DNA of 64,000 nucleotides from Pratylenchus scribneri. Taxonomy: Eukaryota; Nematoda; Chromadorea; Rhabditida; Pratylenchidae. This document shows positions 48,295 to 59,400 of this stretch, piece after piece. The number at the start of each line of letters is the position of its first letter. Positions within the stretch are counted from its first letter, which is position 1. The translations under genes were made by a program, and so were the position numbers. The notes under the pieces were generated by a model. It was not told the origin of the DNA, searched no databases, and saw only the letters and a program-made list of their open reading frames with translations. The stretch covers positions 868,001 to 932,000 of the forward strand of contig JAQSEB010000012.1 in NCBI GenBank assembly GCA_030063045.1. Reading direction: 5' to 3'.

Positions 48295-49185
48295 AGCACA
48301 TTCAATGGATTTGTCAACTCGACACTTCGACTCCAATCTGCAGGTCTTATTGTGCCAAATTTGGAGTTGATATGGATAAAGAGGTCTGGTTTAAATTATG
48401 TCTAATTTATCTTTTTCTAATATAAGAACTCGCCTTTTGGCAAACGCGCAAAAATCGAAAATGGAGATCTTTGTGTGGAGATGGATGTCACCGGCGGCTT
48501 GCTCAATGCTAAGGATTTGACAATTCCGACGGTTAGCTCAAAATTTAAAAAAAAAGCAATAAGAAATTATTTCAGGATGATGAGAATAAGGAAAATATTC
48601 AGTCGACTGGTAAATATTCTGTGCAACCACATGTCAAGGTAAATATTTCAATAATTAATAAAAATATAATTTATAAAAATTAAGCGAGATCTCCGCAACA
48701 ATGCTAAACCCAATGCTAATGAATCTAATGGCAACGAAATTGAGCAGGTTTAATTAAATTATCTTCTTCTAAAAAATGCAAAACCAAATAACATAGGAAT
48801 GCCGGGACGTCCTATTGCTGCCAAGAATGTTGCCCCAGCTCTCGGTGAAGATCTTGATGTGGAGCCTAAATCCGGAAATGGTGTCGAAATCGAGCAGGTT
48901 TTTATTCGTTTTATCTTTTTCAAAATTAGTTTATTTTTTAAATTCAGGACCCTCAAAATGTGAATATGCAAAGTGACCAAGATCTCGGTGGAAAAAAATT
49001 GAAAAGGTTAACATAATTTTATATTTGTAAAAATGTAAATTATTTAACAATTAAGGAATTGAATGGATCAATCGAAGTCATTGCTGAGATCCCTCCGGAA
49101 GTGCAAATCGTTGCTGAGGTTCGTGCATGTCGTTATGGCCCTGTCAATGGCAGCAATGATATTCTGGCCAAAATCGCAAACCGTT
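48295..49185 (+). CDS. Mini-exon array, distal plus-strand units
   Basis: Continuation of the module array: 48295-48385, 48427-48531 (NGDLCVEMDVTGGLLNAKDL), 48576-48638 (DDENKENIQSTGKYSVQPH), 48685-48747 (RDLRNNAKPNANESNGNEIE), 48797-48897 (GEDLDVEPKSGNGVEIEQ), 48948-49006 (MQSDQDLGGKKLKR) and 49056-49187 (ELNGSIEVIAEIPPEVQIVA, stop TGA). Every block has plausible AG and GT borders. Phases agree for only part of the chain: 48427-48747 is phase 0 throughout, while the blocks from 48797 on do not join. Either it is a decaying second gene or some borders differ from my calls. Confidence 0.35.
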
Positions 49186-49187
49186 GA

Positions 49188-49854
49188 TTTGGAGCAGGAA
49201 GAAGGATGGTCTAAATGGAATACGGAAGAATGAACAAATTTTCATCAAACACATTACGGTATTGTTATCTATTCATTACTTTCGTCCCAATTTAATCTTA
49301 CCAAATTCGCAAAACCCTGATATTTTAGATCTCCACAAAAAAAAAAACACTATTCACAAAATTCCCAGTATCGAACCCAAATTCATCATATTTGTCAAAA
49401 ATATTTTCTGCTATTTTCCGGGAAAAATTCTCACAATGGATTATAATAAATTTTCCAACAAAATAGACATTTCCATAAAATTTTCCATATTTATTTTCAG
49501 AAATAAAATCAAAATCCACCAACAGAATTTTTCCCACAATTCCATTTTATTCTCACCATTATTGTCACAATTTTCAACATTCTCATTATTATGCTCTCAA
49601 TTGTTATCATTTTGATAATATTCTGGATTTTTCTCTTTTTTTGATAAATATTTCCCATTTCCATGTTGACAAATATTCTGACAAATTTGTCCACAATTAT
49701 TTTCGGGAATTTTACAATTTTTACAATTATTCTAAGGATTTTAACAATTTTTACGAATTCACCACAAATCCGCTACTTTAGTGAGAATTATCGCAAATTT
49801 TTACATTTTCACCAAATTTTTTTGCATTTCTATTTTGTGAGACTCCGGGCATAG
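49188..49854. other. AT-rich intron or spacer
   Basis: Contains phrases like cacaattttcaacattctca and no coding texture. It ends at the acceptor for the exon at 49855. Confidence 0.4.
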
Positions 49855-50040
49855 GTGATCGAATCGGATGCATTTGTTGGCGCTGATGGGAAGCCAAAGT
49901 GCTGGCTGACAATTGTTGAGCGCAAGTCCAAGGAAATTTTGTACCAAGACATGATGATGAGTGATATGCAGAAACAGCGCCGAGCATGGTGGCAAATATA
50001 CGGAAAACATATTATTTTGGAATTATGTTCATGCATTTAA
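49855..50040 (+). CDS. Terminal exon of an unrecognised gene
   Basis: After an acceptor (ccgggcatag) a 61-aa frame reads VIESDAFVGADGKPKCWLTI, then a basic helical stretch (QDMMMSDMQKQRRAWWQIYG) and stops TAA at 50040. Codon texture favours this strand over the two overlapping minus frames. It may be the last exon of the mini-exon array gene, but the intervening intron would be about 670 bp, long for this locus. Confidence 0.4.
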   Translation: MIESDAFVGADGKPKCWLTIVERKSKEILYQDMMMSDMQKQRRAWWQIYGKHIILELCSCI

Positions 50041-50228
50041 TTTTGTCTGAAAAACCTCATTTTTTACTTAATTTAATTTATTTTTCTATTAAATTTTCAT
50101 CTGCTGCTGATAAATATTAAAATAAAACATGGTTAATTTTGTTCCATAAATATTTTTTATTGATAATTTTATATAAGAAAATTTGAATTAAATTTAAAAA
50201 GAAATCTAAATAATTTATTTTTTTTTTA

Positions 50229-50480
50229 TTAAATTTTATATTCGTGGATGATGCCCCGAGTGAAGCTGGCGGATCTGGCATTGTTGGACGGCCCGGCAAT
50301 GTTGCCCTCTACTGTCCGTGCCCACGCGAAAAACTTCGCAAACCATTGCTCCGCCCAATTGGATATGGACCAAAAAATCCATTGGGAAGACGACGACCCA
50401 CTGGCAGAGGAATCCATCATAAACATTTACATGATATTGCCAAAAATAAGTCGGAATAATAGAAGGATGAAATTTGGATT
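50229..50480. other. GC-richer block open in several frames
   Basis: Stands out from AT-rich flanks. Plus frame GRPGNVALYCPCPREKLRKP has AT-rich third positions as in real genes here, but lacks an ATG and a clear acceptor. The minus frame (SNWAEQWFAKFFAWARTVEG) has an ATG but GC-rich third positions. Strand and reality undecided. Confidence 0.25.
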
Positions 50481-50798
50481 AAAAATGAAGCCAGAAATAT
50501 GAATTTTCTATATTTTTGTAACCCATCGAAATGTTAAAATAATCAAATTTCAATGACCAATTTTTATTCGGCATTGGAAAATTATGTGCCAAAAACCAAA
50601 TACTACAAACTTATTTTTATTGAATGTCCAAAATTTTGAATTTGAGTTTATTTCAATCGTGTCTAGCCATAATTAAAAAGAGTACATACATATATGCGGT
50701 AGGAAACAAAATAAGAAGGGAAACACAATGGATGATTCTAAAATAAGAGACATTTTTCTTCTTCTTCAATTGCCTTCAATTTTGCACATTTTCTTCCT

Positions 50799-51598
50799 TC
50801 AACAATTCATGCCTAATCTTTCTTTCAATTCTGCATTTTCCTTCATCAGTGCATCCATTTTAGTCTTCATTTCACCAAATTCTTGGCCCAATTTCCACCA
50901 GAATTGCATAATTTCAAATTGATTCATATCCTTTGTTGTTGTTCCATTGAACATTTGGCTGACCAAGTCCTATATTAAAATATATTAATTGGTTACTATG
51001 AAAAATTTCAATTTTTATTGATCAAATATTTTTTAAATTAATTTAATATTTTGATGAAATATTATTACTATAAGTAAGATATCCCAAAATTTCATGTCGT
51101 TTTGATAAAAAACAGTTTAAAATTACTTTTAAAAATTGACTTATTGTTTGTTAGGTTCAACCATAAATATATTCCATTTGATCCAATAACCTATTTTCCC
51201 TTCATTGAGAGAGGCACTATCCTTCATTCCACAGGTTTAATCTCGAAAATGTGGAAGTAGTTTTTTTCGAGAATCAAGCTGCTTCTCGCAAGAACCTTTC
51301 TAGAGGAGGATGAAAAAGTTATGAATTCTATTAAGCTGTTTTTGGAGAATGATTTGGCGATTTTTCAAAAATTTTTCGCAAAAAAACCCATTTTTATTTA
51401 AGAAATCCATTTGGCCTAATAATATGATAAAATCGAGAATATATTGCATCGTTGAACATAACCTACCGGAATTGATCTGCTTGATCGTCGTTGATGAAGT
51501 CCAGCAGTGGCTGTGCCACGCCGTTGAAGAAAGACGGATGATGGAAGGAAGGAAATCGAAAGAAGCAGCAAAATGAATCCAATCAATTGAATTTTCAT
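50799..51598 (-). CDS. Small secreted protein, two exons
   Basis: Exon 1 (51467-51598) starts MKIQLIGFILLLLSISFLPS, a clear signal peptide, then a short Arg/Ser-rich part (HQRRSSRSIP). Donor GTAGGT, acceptor aatatag. Exon 2 (50799-50969) reads DLVSQMFNGTTTKDMNQFEI, then an amphipathic helix (MKTKMDALMKENAELKERLG) and ends MNC. Total 100 aa, phase 0 at the junction. Compared with the gene at 41260-41622, the first 20 residues are nearly the same but the mature parts differ, so the signal exon may have been shared by duplication. A second open frame in exon 1 (NGVAQPLLDFINDDQADQF) looks good but does not join exon 2 in phase. It may mean one or two bases are wrong near 51535. Confidence 0.6.
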
Positions 51599-53457
51599 TT
51601 TTTTTATTATCGAATTATTTGTAAATTATAGAAAATTTTTAGGAGAATGGGAATTGGAAAAGATATGATCTAAAATGGAATCATAAAAAAAATTTAAATT
51701 CTATTGAAATAAATTCGCATGAATCAAAAAATGCCGTTATTTTTATTATTAAAATCCTTTTAATGTTAACCTTTTTTATTGGCCTATTAGAAGAGTTCTT
51801 GCCATTTTTTGGAAAACAAAAAAGAGGCAAAAAACTTTTTTAAAAAAAGGGAAATGCAATTCCCGTGTGGAGGAGATAGGAGATTGATTTTGGCGGTGCT
51901 AGGTCGATTCCATGGTGCAAATATAAAGTTTTTGGCTTCTAATAAATCAGAAACTGGTTTTAGACCCCACAAACCTTATACCATTTTCTAGATCTCATCG
52001 AGACGCATCGATTGGTATATAATTTGTTAGCTTTTGACTCAAAATAAAAAAGTTTAAAACCAAAATCTGAAAAAATGGTTTAAATGGTTTAATACTCTTT
52101 TATTTTGACCCAAATCATGACAAATTATATACCATTCGATGCGTCTCGATGAGATCTACAAAATGGTATAAGGTTTGTAAGGTCTAAAACCAGTTTCTGA
52201 TTTAATAAAAGCCAAAAACTTTATATTTGCACCATTGTGGAATCGACCCCGGGCGGATTTTGGCAACCAAAAATGGCAAATAAGGGAATTGAATGTGTGT
52301 TGTGTGGATGGCCACACAGTTGGTTTGGATATGGGGTTAAAAAGCCAAGCCCAATCCAAACATATCTGACTGAGCTGGCCTTCATCGCGACTCCTGCTGC
52401 TGTGGATAGAACAACGGAGGGGGAAGAGACGAAATGGGATTGGCCATGCCCCAGAATGTCAGAATGTAATATGCCCATAGGTGAATAAGTGAAGCGCGCA
52501 TATAAGTGTCAATTCAAAAAAGGAAGAATGGATGACAATTAATCAAGTCAGCAGGACTAAATATGTTTATGTTAATGAAATAATTACAAAAAATGCAAAT
52601 TTGGAATCCAATTAAAAATTTATATTGAAAATTATTAATTTAAAAAAAAAAATTATTGATCAATAGCTACAAAAAAAATAATTCTTTGCCGCTTCTCACT
52701 GTTGTGTCTGACAATGATGAATGAGAGCAACAAACGCGTCATTATTAATGTAAATTGAAAATACAAAAGAAGATAAATTGAAACAAAAGCAATGATAAAA
52801 TTGAATAAAATTTGGAAATCTCTGTTGTCGATGAACAATGGACTTATAACGGTCCTAATAAGTCATATTTCCATGAAGGAAAAATTAAAAAAAAAAAACA
52901 ATTGCTTTTAATAAGGTTGATTTCACCCTAAAGGAATAATTAGAGAAATTTTATTCAAATGCTTTTCCTTCAATTATTTTTTAGCTGAAAATCAACTGCC
53001 AAACTCAATCAATAATAGGAAAATAAAATTTATAAATGTATAATTTTTAATTAATATTAAGCATGATGTAGAATTTTTCGACAAATTCTATAGAAGTAAT
53101 AATTTGTGTGAGTAGATGAATTCGAAGACCCAACAAAAATTTAAAAAAAAAGGCCAAATTGTAAATTGACAGTATAAATATTTTCCTCTCTACCTCTGCT
53201 GATCAACTATAATGATAGAATGGCCCATTTAATAAATAATTCATCTCTCGCTCAAAACCTCAAACATAAATATAAGCCGTTGTTTCAAATAAATTGCATA
53301 GTTTTATTTTAAATATATGCAAAATTTGACAAAAAGTCCATTTTTTCTTGGACTCTAGGATAATGTCCAAATAGCGGTCCACATGAACTTAACCCTCTTT
53401 TATTATTATATTTATATTATAAATATAATTTATTTTCCAATTTATTTAAGAGTAAAT
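51599..53457. other. Intergenic region with one foldback element
   Basis: Apart from the element at 51880-52262 there is a GC-richer stretch at 52262-52490 open in two frames (for example ECVLCGWPHSWFGYGVKKP), without splice context. The rest to 53457 is AT-rich and empty. The LMBRD2 promoter must lie at its right end. Confidence 0.4.
51880..52262. mobile_element. Family R2-type foldback element with longer arms
   Basis: The left arm ggtcgattccatggtgcaaa ... tctaataaatcagaaactgg is mirrored by the right arm ccagtttctgatttaataaa ... ttgcaccattgtggaatcga. The inner part has gatctcatcgagacgcatcg and its inverse around a ttaaac centre. Confidence 0.8.
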
Positions 53458-56400
53458 ATGGGTGTCAGCCTTTTGGCTGTCCAATTAATTCTAGTCCTTG
53501 GCTTCACCATTTTCACATTGAACAAATATGCACATTTGAGGAATTATCGGCTGCCCGTACTTATCACAACATTTCTCGGTTTATCTTTGATTTAAAAATA
53601 TTTATAAAATTAAAATAATCCAAGGCTGGTCTTTTTCCTTCCTAATTATCATCATCTTGCCATTGGATGTTGCCATTGTAAGCAAAAAACAGAAAAAAAA
53701 GAAATTGGAGTTTTTGTGTGCCAGAAATTGAATTTATTAGTAATTTGTGGAAAGTTATTCATGAATTTGTCCTCAATTTTGTCCAATCATTTATTTATGC
53801 CCGTCTTGGTAATCCCAATGCCAACATTTTAGGTTTCGCTGAGTCAGAGTCTTGCCTGCGGGTAAATGAGAATTTCCCAGCAGAAGGGATTATATCTTGA
53901 CATTTTTCTACTATATGTAATAGGGTAGAGTCCTAAAGATAGGCTAGTTTGCAAAGTTTTACGGTTATTTCAAACATGTTAAATTGAATTTATGCCTTCA
54001 AGTTCCATTTCAATAACTTAGACCCACGCCCACGGGAGAAATTTAGAAACCAGCTTATCATTTAGGAGTTAGGACTCGACCCTATTAAATTTAGTTGGAA
54101 AAATTCCAAGAAACAACCCATTGCTGGGAAATTCACAATTACCCCGCGGGCAAGACATGGACAACCCTACAACATTTGCATGGAGACAAACATTTGTAAT
54201 TGTAAATGTTGGCATTGTTCCGTTTGCCACGATGGCCAAATATGACAAAATGGCAAATTCATGTTTATAGTTTATTATCTTTAATTTGTCTTTAAAAAAA
54301 ATTATTTTGCTGACTTTGATTTTTTGGCACATTTAAAAATCTCACTAAATTCTTTTAAATGTAATGAAAAATTAATTAGACTTATTACAAAAAATGTTTG
54401 AATGAATTGTCTTCCACAAATGTTGATGAGCATGCAATCGATTTTACAACAACATTGGCTTATGAAAATGACAATTTGGAAGAACCAAATAATTCGGCAA
54501 TGTTTTGTGAAATTCCAAAAGGATTTGTTGAGGTTCATTAATTTTAATAAATGAATTTTAAATTTATAAATTTTTTCTAGGACAATTATTTGCTTGCTCT
54601 ATGGCGAATTGTGTATTGGGGCTCACAATTTTTGACATGGTTAAATATAAATTCAATGAAAACTAGCATTAGGGAACATGCATCATTTTTGGCAAATAGC
54701 TCAACAAAGCTATGATTACCGTATTTCCTCTATGAGAAGCCCGGGGGCTTATAAATTTCTGAGAACCTCTAATGGGGACTTCTATTAGAGGGAGGGCTTC
54801 TATTAGAGGAAGAGGTGCTAATAAATTTCAAAGAATCATCAAAGTAGGCAAAAAATTCATTTTTTATACCTTTTTCACATTGAAAATACGGTCGAGGGGG
54901 CTTCTAGGGACTAGGGTTCACTCTGGGTCATCAAGATAAAGGTTAGTATACCTTTTTCACATTGAAAATACGGTCGAGGGGGCTTCTAGGGACTAGGGTT
55001 CACTCTGGGTCATCAAGATAAAGGTTAGTATACCTTTTTCACATTGAAAATACGGTCGAGGGGGCTTCTAGGGTTCACTCTGGGTCATCAAGATTAAGGT
55101 TAGTATACCTTTTTCACATTGAAAATACGGTCGAGGGGGCTTCTAGGGTTCACTCTGGGTCATCAAGATAAAGGTTAGTATACCTTTTTCACATTGAAAA
55201 TACGGTCGAGGGGGCTTCTAGGGACTAGGGTTCACTCTGGGTCATCAAGATAAAGGTTAGTATACCTTTTTCACATTGAAAATACGGTCGAGGGGGCTTC
55301 TAGGGTTCACTCTGGGTCATCAAGATTAAGGTTAGTATACCTTTTTCACATTGAAAATACGGTCGAGGGGGCTTCTAGGGTTCACTCTGGGTCATCAAGA
55401 TTAAGGTTAGTATACCTTTTTCACATTGAAAATACGGTCGAGGGGGCTTCTAGGGTTCACTCTGGGTCATCAAGATAAAGGTTAGTATACCTTTTTCACA
55501 TTGAAAATACGGTCGAGGGGGCTTCTAGGGTTCACTCTGGGTCATCAAGATTAAGGTTAGTATACCTTTTTCACATTGAAAATACGGTCGAGGGGGCTTC
55601 TAGGGTTCACTCTGGGTCATCAAGATTAAGGTTAGTATACCTTTTTCACATTGAAAATACGGTCGAGGGGGCTTCTAGGGTTCACTCTGGGTCATCAAGA
55701 TTAAGGTTAGTATACCTTTTTCACATTGAAAATACGGTCGAGGGGGCTTCTAGAGTTCACTCTGGGTCATCAAGATTAAGGTTAGGTTCATCAGGGATAG
55801 GAAGTAACAAAATCATCTCATATAACCCTAAAAGTTATCCCTAATACCCACAGGAGGGACTCTTAACTTTTTCTAAACTTTTATTTTCCGGAAAAGAGGG
55901 TACCAATCGAACTTTTACCTTTTGGGCTTACATCAAGATCACCATAAATGTTGCTTAGACAATTTGGAACAAAATTCTTAGTCTAATTTAATTAAAATTA
56001 AGCAATATAAATCTTTGGTACACATAAATCATAAAATTTTCCCATTAAATTGATCTAAATTCCTCTTCTCAAGGATTTTATTGCCAATGATGCAAAGCTA
56101 CGCAAAAGCTGGCGAATTCACCGTCAAAGGTCGATTGAAATATGCATTCCACAGCAATGCAATTTATTATGGCCTCTATTTGGTGCTGCTGATTTGTTTA
56201 CTTGTCTATTTGATTTCACATGACATCAGCTTGAATTTGTGGGTGAAAAACTCTCAATCGAATTTTGCGCACCCGAAATTTTTTAAATGGATGTTAACTT
56301 TAATTTAACAAATTTTATATATTTATGGAGTTTGTAATCCGCTTTTTTATTGAGAATGGAAAAAGTGAATGGTCTCCCTTTGGGACTTATTAGGGTTATC

Positions 56401-59400
56401 AGGATTATAGTTAGAGTTATGTATGGCCAATCAGAGATAGGATATCATCTATGGTAACAACTAATAACCCTAAACCTAAGTGATAACCTTTTTTCCACCA
56501 AAAAAAATCCTTTTTACTGCCAAGACTTTTTTACCTCCAAAAATAACTTTTTTACCACCAATGACCCCAAAAATGAAATTTTTGTTTTTTTTTTCTAAAC
56601 AATCATAAAATTGAATTTAATCCAACCCATTTCAAACGTTCAATGCACAAAAAAATCTAAAATTTTTTATTCAAAATATGTTTTAGGGTTAATATTTAGG
56701 ACTTAGACACGGGTCGGAGCAAGGGTTCTAGGGGCTGAGATGGGATAAGGATATCGTAAGATAGGGGTCAGGGCTAGAATAGATTCTTCAAAGCTATTAT
56801 TTCTTATTCGGCTGAGAGAGCTTCATTCCATTTACTTTATGATTTTTAGAAAAAAAATCAAAAATTTCATTTTTGGGGTCATTGACGGTAAAAAAGTGAT
56901 TTTTGGAAGAAAAAAATAGCATGTTAAACCTAATACCTAATGCTGATGACCCAAAAGGGATCCTTCACTTTTCTCCAATCGACTCAAAAAAGCGAATACA
57001 AACTCCATTAGTATAAAAAAAACAATAAAAATAGTAGGCCAAATTTCAACATTTTTTGCGTCTTTTGGCCTTAAATTTATAGTCGATTATCTTTTATTAG
57101 TCAATTTAATATTATAAATGATGTATAAAAAGAACTTAACCCCATGTTTTAAAAATTTTAATTTTAAAAGCTAGAATGTTTTCTGAGATCCTGGCCATTG
57201 CTTAAAATTCGTGTGCGCAAAATTCATCAGAGAGCCAAATTTTAATTTTAAATTCCAATTCAAAACCACAATTTCAGTGCAAGTCTAAAAGTTTTGATTG
57301 TGTCCGCCTCAAACACTTGGGGAATCTTTTTGTTGGTAATCCTTTTGGGCTATGGCCTCATTGAAGTGCCACGGCATTTTTGGAGGATGGGCATCCGTGG
57401 CCATCGACTTCAACGGACATATTTTGATATTGACAAATTATCGGTTGAGAAAAATGAGGCCGAAGAATTGATTCATGAAGGATACAGGTTTAATTATTTG
57501 TTGAAAACTAACGATTTGGTGTTGCGGATTTGAATGCATGCGGGCTTTGTATAAATCAAATACTGTATATTTGCTATAAAACACATTTGATTTCTCCTAT
57601 AATAACCCTGGTTTGGATGAAAATAATGAGGATTTGATTAAAATTATCAAAAAGTTTTTAATTTATTGTTTTCAATAATTGGTATTGGCAAAGATTATCT
57701 CTTCGAATAACTTATTTGTTCGATAATTACCGAACGATGATCTAATACCGTACGATTTCTATCAACGACTTCAATCTTTTTCCAAGTTGAATTCCTAACA
57801 AATTTAAATTTCTTACATATGGCAGATATTCATGGTTTTTCCCTGTGCGAACCGAAAATGACCACAAAAATTTTCGCCATAAAGCAATAATGTTGGATTT
57901 AGTGCATTTTGTCATTTTTTGAACATATAATTTTTTTAAAACTCATCCACCAACAATTGGGGACAATACAATATTATTGAGAACAAATTAGCTAAACTTT
58001 TATATGAAAAATTTATTTGATGCGCAAATTGTATACCATCTTTTTTCTCTATTAATTGTTATTCCGCAGAGCTTAGCTAAAAAATCGCTCGCATTCATCA
58101 AAAATACCAATAATCATTAATCTATTTGTAAATTCAAATTAAATCTATTTCTAGGGAAACAAAAAATGCACTCAATTTGCTGAAAGATTCAAGAGGGGAT
58201 GCGAGGGAAAAAGTCAAAATAATTGCCTCCAAATTTCCACATACTTTTGTGAAGCAAATGAACAATTCTTCTGCTGAAGGTTTGGCAAAACAGAAGGATT
58301 GGTCGCGTAACAGGGCAAATTCCCAAACATTTGATGTGGACGTTGTCAGCCAAGATGCATATTTGGTTTGTGGTTTTGAGATCGGGGAATTTAAAATCAT
58401 TTCCAAAAATGGAAATTTGTAAAAGTCTATTTTTCTATAAGAAATTGTGGAATTCTGTAGGGTTGGTCAGGTTTCGGTTGGAGAAAATCGAAGAAATTTC
58501 AAACCGAAATTGAAAAATTTTGCTCAAAATAACCGAAAATATGGGAAACCGAAAAACGACATTTTTTCAAAAACCGAAAACAAGGTTTTTCAAACCTAGA
58601 CCCTCAAAAAGCCAAAAAATGTCCAACCCTAAATCCTGAATTTGGCCTCCATTTTATCCAACCAAAATTCATGAAAATATATTTTTGGCTTAAGTCCAAT
58701 GTCAACATTTACCATGGATTGAGTAAAAAAAACATTTCATAAATGTTGGCATTTCACCTTGAGCCTTGACAAAAATAGCCAAATATGATCTTAAAATGAA
58801 TGGCATATTCATGTTCAGCATCCAATAGTCTAGAAAAATAAATAATTCTAAACTAATATCTATAGTCCTTTATGGATTAAGCTTATGAAAAGATCAATTC
58901 AATCTAGGCCATTTCTGTCTCAACGGTTTTTACAACTACAATTCAGTAGTTAATTAACTAATTAAAATGAAACTTACTAATTAAATTGATCTAAAATACT
59001 TTTAATAGACAAAGTGTTGGCTATCCCATTTTAGAATAGAATTTTTAAATCATAAAGTTTCTTAAAATTATGACTAAAAAAGAAAATATCATGGAAATTG
59101 GCTCATTTTTATATTCCTAAAATAAATTTAGATTTAATTTTTAGGGTGATCACTGATATCATTGATTAATATATTATCATTGAATAGCTAACATTTAGTC
59201 TAATTATTAAATTTATTTTAAATTATTTTAATTAATTAATTATCTGCTGAATTATGGCATGCCAAAATTCCTGGGACAGAAATAGCAAGGAAAGAAACCT
59301 TCATATTCCCCTATGGAAAATGGAAATTAAAATTACCGATTAAATGACGGGTTTAATATTTAATTTTGAATTTTTTTTAAAAATTTTTTATATCTAGAAA

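Noticed and set aside
53718..53900. 60-aa frame in LMBRD2 intron 2
   Set aside because: Exons 53625-53677 and 54380-54532 join in phase and match the family without it.
57540..58150. Possible extra LMBRD2 exon
   Set aside because: No open frame with coding texture; exons 57278-57487 and 58155-58365 join in phase.
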